From: Streptomyces sp. NRRL S-244
GTDB lineage: Bacteria; Actinomycetota; Actinomycetes; Streptomycetales; Streptomycetaceae
Assembly (NCBI RefSeq): GCF_000717915.1
Contig: NZ_JOCX01000031.1
Coordinates: 87,871-151,870, forward strand
Direction: 5' to 3'
DNA: 64,000 nucleotides
The translations under genes were made by a program, and so were the position numbers. Within the stretch, counting starts at the first letter, position 1. Every line of letters begins with the position of its first letter. This document shows positions 8,895 through 20,629 of the stretch, one piece after another. The notes beneath the pieces are model-generated. The model saw only the letters and a list, made by a program, of their open reading frames with translations. It was not told the origin of the DNA and did no database searches.

Positions 8895-9425
8895 TTACGG
8901 AATGACAACGACCGGTCGCTGTGCGCGCTTGGCCAGCCGGCCCGCCACGGAGCCGAAGATCCGGCCCACGATCCCGTGCGTCGAGCCCACCACGATGGCG
9001 TCCGCCGAGTACTCCCGGCCGACCTCCTCCAGCTCGTGGCAGATGTCCCCGCCCCGCTCCACCAGGATCCACGGCACCTCGGAGAGGTAGTCCGCGCAGG
9101 CGAGCTCCAGCCCCAGCACCTCGGTGCGGTGGTCCGGTACGTCCACGAATACGGGCGGCTCGCAGCCGGCCCACACGGTGGTGGGCAGCCGGTTGGCCAC
9201 GTGCACGATGATCAGGCCGGATCCGGAGCGGCGGGCCATCCCGATCGCGTACGCCAAGGCGCGCTCACTGGACGTGGAGCCGTCGAACCCCACCACGACC
9301 CCGTGCCGGAAGGCCGGGTCGCAGGGATGACGTGTCTGTTCCGCCGCGCGCAGGTCGCTCGACGTGTGGTCGGCGAGCGGTTTGCGCTTGCGGTCCGCGG
9401 GTTCGGGAAGTTCGTGACCGGCCAT
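8895..9425 (-). CDS. Universal stress protein (UspA family)
   Basis: A 176-residue single-domain UspA-fold protein, with a variable 35-residue N-terminus before the domain starts at HGVVVGFDGSTSSERAL. The ATP-binding glycine pattern G-x2-G-x9-G is present as GSTHGIVGRIFGSVAGRLAKR near the C-terminus. Such proteins bind ATP and respond to stress or hypoxia. The ATG at 9425 is preferred because the further upstream open frame is Arg/Gly-rich and not protein-like. It is monocistronic. Confidence 0.85.
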   Translation of the reverse strand: MAGHELPEPADRKRKPLADHTSSDLRAAEQTRHPCDPAFRHGVVVGFDGSTSSERALAYAIGMARRSGSGLIIVHVANRLPTTVWAGCEPPVFVDVPDHRTEVLGLELACADYLSEVPWILVERGGDICHELEEVGREYSADAIVVGSTHGIVGRIFGSVAGRLAKRAQRPVVVIP

Positions 9426-9913
9426 GGATGTCTCGGCGAAAGGTCCTCGGGGGAAGGGACAAGGCGACGGAGCGGCAATGGGCGGAAGCAACGATTGAAA
9501 AAACGACGACTCAGGGTGACGGAGCACTGTCCGGGAAGCATCTTCCCAAGCCCATACCCACCAGGGTACGGCGACACTCCTGTCCTGCACAGGGCATGCC
9601 GCCCTTGGAGAGCGTCCCAGGGAGCATGCCGGAGCGAGGGCTCCTTGGCAATGGCCGCTGTCCCCTACAGCCAGTGACGAGTTGCCGCACGAGCCACTTC
9701 TGCGCCACCCGTGCGCGCAGTGACCGAGCGCGGCCGCGCGCCGTTGGACAGGCGTCCGACCGTCCAGGAAGAGCCCGCAGGGAGCACGCCGTGCCCGGCC
9801 ATCCGGTTCACCCCGTCCAGCCCGCTCACCCGACCCACTCCGCCCGGTCCGCCCGGTCCGCCCGGCACGCCCACACGACACCGCATTTCACGCCCGCTCC
9901 CGTTCACTCGTCC
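9426..9913. other. Intergenic region between the usp and small membrane protein genes
   Basis: About 490 bases between divergent genes. It contains an AT-rich patch near 9495-9510 (GATTGAAAAAACG) that may belong to the usp promoter. Codon bias favours no frame. I found no RNA structure or operator that I would defend. Confidence 0.5.
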
Positions 9914-10234
9914 GTGCACCCGCCGAGACACGCCCATGACGACCCCGCGGGTGACGTGGTCCGCTGGGCCGCCTTCAGCTGCCTGCTCGTGCCCGTGGTG
10001 CTCGTCGTGTACGGAACCTCCTTCGGCGGGGCCGCCGTCGCCACCCTCGGGCTGGTCGCGGTCACGGCGGCGTGCCGGGCGATGCTGCGCTATTCGGAGA
10101 AGGCGGAGCGGGCCTCCCTGGTTCTCGCGGAGGACCGGCTGCCGCCGGGCAGGCGCCGCCGGCATTCGCGCGCCGGGAGCGGGTCCGGGGGCCGCGGCTG
10201 CCACTCGTCCGGTGGAATCTCCCCAGAGGACTGA
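9914..10234 (+). CDS. Small hypothetical membrane protein
   Basis: A 106-residue protein read from a GTG at 9914; GTG 9956 is an alternative just before the membrane part. Two adjoining hydrophobic segments (about residues 17-33 and 36-52, with CLLVPVVLVVYG and AAVATLGLVAVTAA) form a helical hairpin. A basic, Gly/Ser-rich tail follows. Codon third positions are GC-rich in this frame, which supports it. The function is unknown. It lies upstream of adpA in the same direction with 370 bases between, so it is probably not cotranscribed. Confidence 0.6.
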   Translation: MHPPRHAHDDPAGDVVRWAAFSCLLVPVVLVVYGTSFGGAAVATLGLVAVTAACRAMLRYSEKAERASLVLAEDRLPPGRRRRHSRAGSGSGGRGCHSSGGISPED

Positions 10235-10608
10235 CTGATTCGTACACCCACACCCGCATATTTTCAGCCAACTTCCCGGAACAGTGCCGGTCTTGCCGGA
10301 ATGCCCCCTCAACCCCCCTACCACCAGCGACGACAGCGGCGAGGGGGCTCCGAGACCCTACGGGTACTGGCCATGGCCGGAGGGCGAGCTTCCCACTCCG
10401 GTAGCGGAGTGGAAGGCTTCCTGATCGAATGCTTTTCGCCAAGTTGCCAAGTCGACATAGCGCTGCGTGCTGAACTTGTCACGCCGACACCACGGGACGC
10501 AGTAGATTCGATCATGTATTTACGGCGGGGGATCCACGTGCAAGGCCGAGGGGAAACGTGCAGGTGCGACCAGACCAAGGAGTCGCGACACCCAAGGGGG
10601 GCTTAGCC
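10235..10608 (+). promoter_or_regulatory. adpA upstream region
   Basis: A 374-base non-coding region before adpA, locally AT-richer around 10480-10530 (GATCATGTATTTACGG). Weak AdpA-like boxes, such as TGGCGAAAAG on the minus strand near 10434-10445, match 8 of 10 positions of TGGCSNGWWY and could allow autoregulation. Known adpA genes have long leaders and complex control; the boundaries here cannot be set by eye. Confidence 0.4.
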
Positions 10609-11781
10609 ATGAGCCAGGATTCCACCGCCGTCGTCGCGGACGCCGGCAGGAAGCTCGCGGGGCGTCGCCGCAGGGAGATCGTCGCGGTGCTGCTGTTCAG
10701 CGGCGGCCCGATCTTCGAGAGCTCCATTCCACTTTCCGTGTTCGGCATCGACCGGCAGGACGCGGGAGTTCCACGCTATCGACTGCTCGTCTGCGCCGGG
10801 GAGGACGGTCCGCTGCGGACCACCGGCGGACTCGAGCTCACCGCGCCGTACGGGCTGGAGGCGATCGCCCGGGCAGGCACGGTCGTCGTTCCGGCCTGGC
10901 GCTCGATCACTTCACCGCCGCCTCCCGAGGCGCTCGACGCACTGCGTCTGGCGCACGAGGAGGGCGCCCGGATCGTCGGACTGTGCACGGGGGCCTTCGT
11001 GCTCGCCGCCGCCGGTCTGCTGGACGGCCGGCCCGCCACGACGCACTGGATGTACGCGCCGACGCTGGCCAAGCGGTACCCGTCCGTCCATGTCGATCCG
11101 CGCGAGCTGTTCGTCGACGACGGCGACGTGCTCACGTCCGCGGGCACCGCGGCCGGAATCGACCTGTGCCTGCACATCGTGCGCACGGACCACGGCAGCG
11201 AGGCGGCCGGGGCACTGGCCCGCCGGCTCGTCGTCCCGCCGCGCCGCACGGGCGGCCAGGAGCGCTATCTCGACCGGTCGCTGCCGGAGGAGATCGGCGC
11301 CGACCCGCTGGCCGAGGTCGTCGCCTGGGCCCTGGAGCACCTCCACGAGCAGTTCGACGTGGAGACGCTCGCGGCCCGCGCGTACATGAGCCGGCGCACG
11401 TTCGACCGCCGGTTCCGCTCGCTGACCGGCAGCGCGCCGCTCCAGTGGCTGATCACCCAGCGGGTGCTCCAGGCCCAGCGGCTTCTGGAGACCTCCGACT
11501 ACTCGGTCGACGAGGTCGCCGGGCGCTGCGGGTTCCGCTCGCCGGTCGCCCTGCGCGGTCACTTCCGGCGGCAGCTGGGGTCCTCCCCGGCCGCCTACCG
11601 CTCGGCCTACCGGGCACGCCGGCCGCAGGCCGAAGTGTCCCAGGTCAGCGAGATGCCGGGGGGCCCGGTGCCGCACCAGCGCACCCCGCAGCCCCAGCGT
11701 GCGGCGGCCGCCCTGGCCGCGGCCGGCCCGACGGTGACGGAGCTGTACGCCCCGAACCGGGTCCTGCGCGAGCACGCGTAG
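10609..11781 (+). CDS. adpA: Developmental master regulator AdpA (AraC/GlxA type)
   Basis: A 390-residue regulator with an N-terminal DJ-1/PfpI-like (class I amidotransferase-like) dimerisation domain, about residues 20-190, containing LCTGAFVLAAAGLL. The C-terminal AraC double helix-turn-helix, about residues 230-330, includes SRRTFDRRFRSLTG and VAGRCGFRSPVALRGHFRR. This sequence and the immediately following orn gene are those of AdpA, the activator of sporulation and secondary metabolism. An AAGGGGGG ribosome site precedes the ATG. The notable point is that no in-frame TTA codon exists anywhere in the gene: the Leu residues of the inter-domain stretch RYLDRSLPEE, where well-known adpA genes carry TTA, are CTC and CTG here. 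Translation should therefore be independent of the bldA tRNA. Confidence 0.93.
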   Translation: MSQDSTAVVADAGRKLAGRRRREIVAVLLFSGGPIFESSIPLSVFGIDRQDAGVPRYRLLVCAGEDGPLRTTGGLELTAPYGLEAIARAGTVVVPAWRSITSPPPPEALDALRLAHEEGARIVGLCTGAFVLAAAGLLDGRPATTHWMYAPTLAKRYPSVHVDPRELFVDDGDVLTSAGTAAGIDLCLHIVRTDHGSEAAGALARRLVVPPRRTGGQERYLDRSLPEEIGADPLAEVVAWALEHLHEQFDVETLAARAYMSRRTFDRRFRSLTGSAPLQWLITQRVLQAQRLLETSDYSVDEVAGRCGFRSPVALRGHFRRQLGSSPAAYRSAYRARRPQAEVSQVSEMPGGPVPHQRTPQPQRAAAALAAAGPTVTELYAPNRVLREHA

Positions 11782-11808
11782 CTCCCGCCACGGGCACTGC
11801 CTGACGGA

Positions 11809-11844
11809 GGTCCCCCGCATCGGTCACCACCGAAGCGGGGGACC
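11809..11844 (+). terminator. Hairpin terminator between adpA and orn
   Basis: A 10-bp GC stem (GGTCCCCCGC with GCGGGGGACC) is extended by an inner TCGGT/ACCGA stem and a CACC loop. It lies 28 bases after the adpA stop and 30 bases before orn. Confidence 0.75.
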
Positions 11845-11873
11845 TTCCGCGTTATCCGCATAAGCTGGGCCGC

Positions 11874-12476
11874 ATGAACGATCGCATGGTGTGGATCGAC
11901 TGCGAGATGACCGGGCTCTCGTTGACGGACGACGCACTTATCGAGGTGGCCGCACTGGTCACCGACTCGGAGCTCAACGTGCTCGGCGAAGGCGTGGACC
12001 TCGTGATCCGCCCGCCGGACGCGGCCCTGGAGACCATGCCCGACGTGGTGCGCGAGATGCACACCGCCTCCGGACTGCTCGACGAGCTGGCCGGCGGGAT
12101 CACCCTCGCGGACGCCGAGGCGCAGGTCCTGGCGTACGTACGGGAACACGTGAAGGAGCCCCGCAAGGCGCCGCTCTGCGGAAACTCGGTCGGTACCGAC
12201 CGCGGGTTCCTGCTGCGCGACATGCCGGCGCTGGAGAGCCACCTGCACTACCGGATCGTGGACGTGTCCTCGGTCAAGGAGCTGGCGCGCCGCTGGTACC
12301 CGCGGGCGTATTTCAACAGTCCGCCGAAGAACGGCAACCACCGGGCGCTCGCGGACATCAAGGAGTCCATCGCCGAGCTCCGGTACTACCGGGAGGCGGT
12401 CTTCGTCCCGCAGCCGGGGCCCGACTCGGACACCGCCCGGGCGATCGCCGCCAAGCACACCCTGTCCGCCGAATAG
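11874..12476 (+). CDS. orn: Oligoribonuclease
   Basis: A 200-residue DEDDh exonuclease that degrades 2-5 nucleotide RNAs and pGpG, the product of c-di-GMP hydrolysis. The metal-binding first motif is WIDCEMTGL near the N-terminus. [14 protein letters not shown] and the [12 protein letters not shown] region carry later acidic and His residues. The length is normal for the family. The adpA-orn order is a conserved Streptomyces arrangement; orn loss is known to slow growth and development. Confidence 0.95.
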   Translation: MNDRMVWIDCEMTGLSLTDDALIEVAALVTDSELNVLGEGVDLVIRPPDAALETMPDVVREMHTASGLLDELAGGITLADAEAQVLAYVREHVKEPRKAPLCGNSVGTDRGFLLRDMPALESHLHYRIVDVSSVKELARRWYPRAYFNSPPKNGNHRALADIKESIAELRYYREAVFVPQPGPDSDTARAIAAKHTLSAE

Positions 12477-12581
12477 GACCCGGCGGGAGCCTCCGGAGGC
12501 GGGGCGGGGGAAAGGGGGGCGCGAGCACCCTCCCGGACCCTGTACCCTTTTCTTCGGCCGGTCGGTTTTCCGACCGGACAT

Positions 12582-12656
12582 GGTGGGTGTAGCTCAGCTG
12601 GTAGAGCACCTGGTTGTGGTCCAGGTGGCCGCGGGTTCAAGTCCCGTCACTCACCC
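12582..12656 (+). tRNA. tRNA-His (anticodon GTG)
   Basis: A complete cloverleaf: the 8-bp acceptor GGTGGGTG pairs with CACTCACC and includes the extra G-1 characteristic of tRNA-His. The D arm has AGCTGGTA. The anticodon loop TTGTGGT has GTG at 12616-12618, and the T loop is TTCAAGT. CCA is not encoded. Confidence 0.95.
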
Positions 12657-12660
12657 TGCG

Positions 12661-12698
12661 AGAGGGCCCCGGTCCGCGAAAGCGGACCGGGGCCCTCT
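12661..12698 (+). terminator. Hairpin terminator after tRNA-His
   Basis: A perfect 17-bp stem (AGAGGGCCCCGGTCCGC and its complement) with a GAAA tetraloop, right after the tRNA. It may also end the minus-strand gene at 12735. Confidence 0.85.
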
Positions 12699-12734
12699 GC
12701 ATTTTCCTCATTCTGCTCCTGCGCGACCGTCCTC

Positions 12735-16638
<3,904 letters not shown>

Positions 16639-16699
16639 GGCAAGTCTCCTGGAATCGGGCATGGCGGTGCCGTCTCAGTGGCGTGGGAAGTTCAGAAGC

Positions 16700-16966
16700 T
16701 CAGGGGGCGACGGTGTAGCCGTGCGCGGCGAAGGGGGTGTCCACCCGGGTGAGCAGGGTGCGCATCTGCTCGAGGGCCGAGGCGTCGCAGTCGGCTCGTA
16801 CGAAGAGGAAGAGGTCCAGACCGTGCTCGGTGGGGCGGGGCCGGATGTGTTCCAGGCCCTCTGCCTGCGTGGCGTGCGCCCAGAGCAGGTCGTGGATGAG
16901 GTGGGAGGACCCCGCGGGGGCCGGCCCGGGGAGGGTGCGGTGCAGGGAGGCTTGGATCACCCGCAC
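16700..16966 (-). CDS. Unknown 88-residue protein coupled to the VIGWD peptide gene
   Basis: An 88-residue soluble protein starting at GTG 16966, six bases after the stop of the upstream peptide gene, so the two are almost certainly cotranscribed and coupled. Codon third positions are strongly GC-rich in this frame, which supports a real gene. There is no signal peptide and no catalytic motif I recognise. The N-terminal half is basic with His and Pro; the C-terminal half (LDLFLFVRADCDASALEQM) reads as a beta strand followed by a helix, consistent with a small alpha/beta fold. By context it could be a partner, processing helper or immunity-type protein for the peptide. This is inference. Confidence 0.6.
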   Translation of the reverse strand: MRVIQASLHRTLPGPAPAGSSHLIHDLLWAHATQAEGLEHIRPRPTEHGLDLFLFVRADCDASALEQMRTLLTRVDTPFAAHGYTVAP

Positions 16967-16972
16967 GGGTCG

Positions 16973-17173
16973 TCAGTCCCAGCCGATGACGCGCTTGTTC
17001 GCGGCCGGGGAGTCCCACCCGATGACGGAGGCGGAGGCGGAGACCGCGTGGTACGAGTCCCAGCCGATCACGCCGGCGGGTGCGGCAGGAGCGGCGACGG
17101 CGGCGGAGGCGGCGCCGATCGAGAACAGAGCGGTGAGGCCGGCGGCAGCGATGAAGTGCGTGGTGCGAGACAT
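16973..17173 (-). CDS. Short secreted peptide precursor with three VIGWD motifs
   Basis: A 66-residue precursor. Residues 1-28 form a clear Sec signal (basic start, hydrophobic core LTALFSIGAASAAVAA). The mature part of about 38 residues contains VIGWD at positions 35-39, 50-54 and 62-66. The first two are followed by Ser and the last is the exact C-terminus. A Lys-Arg pair directly precedes the last copy. A CAGGGGA ribosome site lies 5 bases before the ATG. It is the first gene of a two-gene minus-strand unit and is divergent from a TrmB/LuxR-type regulator gene 270 bases away. I do not recognise the family. Repeated short motifs after a signal peptide suggest a multi-copy signalling or bioactive peptide, possibly processed. 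Confidence 0.7.
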   Translation of the reverse strand: MSRTTHFIAAAGLTALFSIGAASAAVAAPAAPAGVIGWDSYHAVSASASVIGWDSPAANKRVIGWD

Positions 17174-17361
17174 GACGTTCCCCTGAGCGTGAAAGCGGTG
17201 CGGTGCGGGTGGTGCGCGCTGCTCCGGTCCGGCCTTTCGGCCCTGGCCTGGGGTGGGGCTTCCGTGCCCCGCCGTCCCGGTGATCAATATCTTGCTGCCC
17301 GGGTGGGAGGCCCGGAAGGGGTTCGGGCTGGCACCGTGCTGCCCGGCAGCTTGGTGTCACC

Positions 17362-17392
17362 TGACCGAAATGCCGCAGGGGCCGACTAAGAT
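17362..17392 (+). promoter_or_regulatory. Possible promoter of the TrmB/LuxR regulator gene
   Basis: TGACCG (17362-17367) and TAAGAT (17387-17392) with 19-base spacing, about 50 bases upstream of the ATG, in the divergent region shared with the peptide gene. Weak, by eye. Confidence 0.3.
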
Positions 17393-17446
17393 CATCCAAT
17401 GGCCGTCTGACCTGGCCGTCTGCACGAAACAGCTGGGGGGCTGCGC

Positions 17447-18433
17447 ATGCTGGAAGCGTTGGGATTCGATGGGGACGTGGAGTCCGTGTACCGGGGGATG
17501 CTGGCGGATCCGTCGGGCGGGCTGGCCGAACTGGGCGCCCGCATCGCGCTCCCGGAGGCCCGCGTACGGGACGCGCTGGACCGGCTCGTCGACCTGAACC
17601 TCCTGACCTCCTCGCGCGAGAGCTCGGGCGGGCTGCGGGCCGTCAGCCCCGAGGTGGGTCTGGAACTGATCCTGCGCCGCCAGGAGGAGGACCTGGCGCG
17701 GCGCCAGCAGCAGCTCGCCGCGAGCAAGGCGGCGGCCGCGCAGGCCATCGCCGAGTACGCCGGACTGCGGCCGAACACGGAGACCGACGGCACCGAGCGG
17801 CTCGTGGGGATCGACGCCATCCAGGCGCGGCTGGAGGTCCTGACCCAGGACCTCGCCGAGGAATGCCTCGCCATCATCCCGGGCGGGGCGCAGTCACAGG
17901 CCAGCCTGGACGCATCACGCCCGCTGGACGAACGGGCCATGGCCCAGGGCGTCGACCTCCGGGCCGTCTACCAGGACAGCGTCCGCAACGACCCGGCCAC
18001 GCTGGGCTACGCCCAGTGGACCACCGAGCGCGGCGGCCAGGTGCGCACGAGCCCGATGCTGCCGCCGCGGCTGCTGGTCTTCGACCGGACGACCGCCATC
18101 GTCCCGATCGACCCGGCCAACTCCCGGCTCGGCGCGCTGTGCACGACGGCGCCGGGCATCGTCGCCTCGCTGATCACGCTGTTCGAGCAGACCTGGGAAA
18201 CGGCGGTACCGCTCGGCGCCGACCTCAAGCAGCCGGCGCAGGACGGCATCACCGCCGGCGAGCGGGAGCTGCTGAAGCTGCTGGCGTCCGGGCTGACGGA
18301 CGAGGCCGCCGGCAAGCGCCTGGGCGTCTCGCTGCGCACCGTACGCCGCCAGATGGCCGGCCTGATGGAACGCCTGCACGCCACGAGCCGTTTCGAAGCC
18401 GGCCTCAAGGCAGCCCAGCGCGGCTGGCTGTGA
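17447..18433 (+). CDS. Transcriptional regulator, TrmB-like N-terminus and LuxR-type HTH
   Basis: A 328-residue regulator. An N-terminal winged-helix (TrmB-like) region, about residues 5-65, reads IALPEARVRDALDRLVDLNLL. A coiled-coil-like stretch follows (about 75-100, RRQEEDLARRQQQLAASKAA). The central alpha/beta ligand- or phospholipase D-like sensing region runs about 105-255, and the C-terminal LuxR HTH is about 265-325 (TAGERELLKLLASGLTDEAA then LGVSLRTVRRQMAGLMERL). Such proteins are common in actinomycetes, often with unknown signals. It is divergent from the VIGWD peptide gene, so regulation of, or sensing by, this pair is the natural hypothesis. The GGGGGG patch before the ATG serves as the ribosome site. 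Confidence 0.85.
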   Translation: MLEALGFDGDVESVYRGMLADPSGGLAELGARIALPEARVRDALDRLVDLNLLTSSRESSGGLRAVSPEVGLELILRRQEEDLARRQQQLAASKAAAAQAIAEYAGLRPNTETDGTERLVGIDAIQARLEVLTQDLAEECLAIIPGGAQSQASLDASRPLDERAMAQGVDLRAVYQDSVRNDPATLGYAQWTTERGGQVRTSPMLPPRLLVFDRTTAIVPIDPANSRLGALCTTAPGIVASLITLFEQTWETAVPLGADLKQPAQDGITAGERELLKLLASGLTDEAAGKRLGVSLRTVRRQMAGLMERLHATSRFEAGLKAAQRGWL

Positions 18434-18461
18434 CCGCACGCGCCGCCCACGCCGCCCACGA

Positions 18462-19079
18462 CTAGCGGCGGCGTTGGCCCGCGTAGAGGAGGGTTGCGGC
18501 GGTCAGGGCATAGAGGCCCGCGGTGATGCCCAGGCCGACGGGGTCGGCGGCGCGGTTGTCCGTGGCCTCGATCCACGGGTCCAGGCCGCCCAGCCGGTCC
18601 TTGAAGAGGACGACGCGCCGCCCCGTCGCGAACTGGCCGTGGCAGTTCTGGATGTCGCCCAGCTCCGCGCGGCTTCCCGCATCGTCGAGGACCCGGCAGA
18701 AGTGCCGTACGTCGCCCTTGACGTTGACCCGCTCCCCCGCCTCCACGACCACCGCGCCCGTGCTTTCACCGAGCTGCTTGAGGTACGTCTCGTTGAGGTT
18801 GGACCCTGCGAACAGCCCCAGCGCGAACACGGCGAAGCCCACCAGGGTCGCGGCGCCCGCCCGCTGCCAGACCGAGCCCGCCACGATCGGGCCCGCTGCC
18901 GCGGCGGCGAGAACGATCAGGACTCCGACCCACAACATGCCGTAGGGGTACTGGCTGACGAAACCGCCCACGGTGGCCGCCGTGGGGATCAGCGCGGCCC
19001 AGAACAGCGTGTTCGCCGTCCGCCGCGGCCGCCCGGCCACGGCCTCCTCCGGACTCCCCGGTATACCGATCTTCTGCAT
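18462..19079 (-). CDS. Hypothetical membrane protein
   Basis: A 205-residue integral membrane protein with about four helices: three in the N-terminal half (around residues 25-45, 48-68 and 75-92, such as GMLWVGVLIVLAAAAAG) and one near the C-terminus (GLGITAGLYALTAATLLYAG). Between them lies an ~85-residue external or periplasmic-side region with two Cys (HFCRVLDD and IQNCHGQF) that could form a disulfide. The tail is QRRR. No known family was recognised. It starts 9 bases after the end of the upstream NAD(P)-binding gene on the same strand, so they may be cotranscribed. Confidence 0.65.
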   Translation of the reverse strand: MQKIGIPGSPEEAVAGRPRRTANTLFWAALIPTAATVGGFVSQYPYGMLWVGVLIVLAAAAAGPIVAGSVWQRAGAATLVGFAVFALGLFAGSNLNETYLKQLGESTGAVVVEAGERVNVKGDVRHFCRVLDDAGSRAELGDIQNCHGQFATGRRVVLFKDRLGGLDPWIEATDNRAADPVGLGITAGLYALTAATLLYAGQRRR

Positions 19080-19088
19080 CCGGACACC

Positions 19089-19919
19089 CTAGGCACTTGG
19101 GGCGCGGAACGCCTCCACGTGGTCACGGGCCCAGGTTTCGAAGGAGCGGGCCCGGTGGCCGGTGAGGTGCTCGACGGCGTCGGTGATCTCCACCGGGAGC
19201 CCGTCACTGGCCGCCCAGTAGTCGAGGAGGGCGTCCGCGTAGGGGCCGGATATGTGCCCGTCGACCTCGGCCTTCCACTGCTCGGCGGTGACGGACTCGA
19301 ACGGTATGGGGGCGCCCAGGACCCCGCCGAGTATCGCGAGTTGGGTCGCGAACGTCAGCGACTGCGGTCCCGTCAGGTGGTACGCGCGGCCGGCGAGGGC
19401 CGGGTCGGTCAGGACGGCGAACGCGGCCTCGGCGAGGTCGGCCTCATGGACCGGGTCGCAGTGCGAGCCCGGGTAGGGCAGGTGGACCGGGCGGCCGGAC
19501 TTCAGCGACCAGGCCCAGCCGAGGGCGTTGCTCGCGAAGGAGCCGGGGCGCAGCAGGGTGGTGCGCAGCGGGGAGGCCAGCAGGGCTTCCTCCACGACGA
19601 GGTGGGAGGCGGCCAGCGGGCTGTCGGCGGCGCCGGGGGCGAGCACCGACGACGAGGAGAGGAGCACGACGTGCTCGACTCGGGCGGTGACGGCCTCCTT
19701 GACGAAGGCGTCGATGGCGGAGGCCTCGGCGTAGAGGAAGACGGACCGGACTCCGGCCAAGGCGCCCGGGAAGGTCGCGGGATCGCTGAGATCGCAGCGG
19801 ACGGTGTCTGGTGTGTCCGGCTCGCGGGAGGCGAGGCGGTGGGGGATGCCGCGGGCGGCGAGGAGGGGGACGAGGCCGCGGGCGACGGAGCCGCGGGCAC
19901 CGGTGACGAGGATCGACAT
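19089..19919 (-). CDS. NmrA-like NAD(P)-binding oxidoreductase
   Basis: A 276-residue atypical short-chain dehydrogenase/NAD(P)H azoreductase-like protein of the NmrA/QOR2 type. The Rossmann motif is at the very start (ILVTGARGSVARGL). Later blocks include LLSSSSVLAPGA, LRPGSFASNALGW and the Asp in VHEADLAEAAFAV. Proteins of this group act as quinone/azo reductases or NADP sensors. The start ATG 19919 places the Rossmann motif at residue 4. It is divergent from a MarR regulator gene with 143 bases between, a typical repressor-target arrangement for oxidant or xenobiotic response. The exact substrate is unknown. Confidence 0.8.
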   Translation of the reverse strand: MSILVTGARGSVARGLVPLLAARGIPHRLASREPDTPDTVRCDLSDPATFPGALAGVRSVFLYAEASAIDAFVKEAVTARVEHVVLLSSSSVLAPGAADSPLAASHLVVEEALLASPLRTTLLRPGSFASNALGWAWSLKSGRPVHLPYPGSHCDPVHEADLAEAAFAVLTDPALAGRAYHLTGPQSLTFATQLAILGGVLGAPIPFESVTAEQWKAEVDGHISGPYADALLDYWAASDGLPVEITDAVEHLTGHRARSFETWARDHVEAFRAPSA

Positions 19920-20005
19920 GGCGGGTTCCTGCTTCCTGTTCCAGTTCGTGTTCGTGTTCATGAGCACGGGTACGTCACCCACGCTAGGATTGATACGTGG
20001 CACAG

Positions 20006-20043
20006 ATTCTGCACGATAAATATTCTGCGTCACACAGATAAAT
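20006..20043. promoter_or_regulatory. Direct-repeat operator candidate between NmrA-like and MarR genes
   Basis: A 38-base AT-rich island holds two copies of ATTCTGC (20006, 20022) and two of GATAAAT (20015, 20037) in alternating order. It lies just upstream of the MarR start and in the shared divergent promoter region. It is a good candidate for the MarR protein's binding site; this is inferred from position and repetition. Confidence 0.5.
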
Positions 20044-20062
20044 TTCAGGCATGGAGAAGCCG

Positions 20063-20569
20063 ATGTCAACCGATTCCCCTCGTTCGAGTGACGGCGCCCG
20101 CGATGAGTGGAGCCGCGCCGAGCTGCTCGCGCGCATCGTCACCGAGAGCCAGCGGCACTACGCCGACTACTCGCTCTTCGCCCAGGCGATGGCCGACCAC
20201 GTCGGCCTGCACCCCACCGACATGCAGTGCGTCGGGCTCCTCGACATGGAACCCGGCCCCGTCAGCACCGGGGACATCGCCCGCCTCACCGGCCTGACCT
20301 CCGGCTCCGCCACCCGCCTCGTCGACCGGCTCGTCAAGGCCGGCATCGTCGAGCGCCTCGCCGACCCCCACGACCGGCGCCGCTCCCTCGTCGCCCTCGC
20401 CCCCGAGGCCCGCCGGCGGATCGGCGAGGCCTGGGACACCCCCGGCCGGGCCTTCGGCGCCGTCCTGGAGAGCTACTCCGACTCCGAACTCGCCGTCATC
20501 GCCGACTACCTGCACCGCGCCGCCGAGGTCGGCCGGTCCCAGGCCCGGCGCCTGAACTCCGGCGGCTGA
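20063..20569 (+). CDS. MarR family transcriptional regulator
   Basis: A 168-residue winged-helix regulator. The dimerisation helices flank a wHTH core containing DMQCVGLLDMEPGPVSTGDIA and LTSGSATRLVDRLVKAGIVER, with the wing DPHDRRRSLVAL. ATG 20063 is preferred over ATG 20051 because GGAG lies 6 bases before it. It is divergent from the NmrA-like oxidoreductase gene and probably represses it and itself. The inducer is unknown. Confidence 0.88.
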   Translation: MSTDSPRSSDGARDEWSRAELLARIVTESQRHYADYSLFAQAMADHVGLHPTDMQCVGLLDMEPGPVSTGDIARLTGLTSGSATRLVDRLVKAGIVERLADPHDRRRSLVALAPEARRRIGEAWDTPGRAFGAVLESYSDSELAVIADYLHRAAEVGRSQARRLNSGG

Positions 20570-20629
20570 CCGCCGTCGCACCGGTGGCGGCCGCACACAC
20601 AGTGGCGGCCGCCGGCCGGGTACGGGCGC

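Noticed and set aside
9426..9881. N-terminal extension of the universal stress protein frame
   Set aside because: The extra 152 residues are Arg/Gly/Ser-rich with no bias and no homologous-looking segments; the family starts near ATG 9425.
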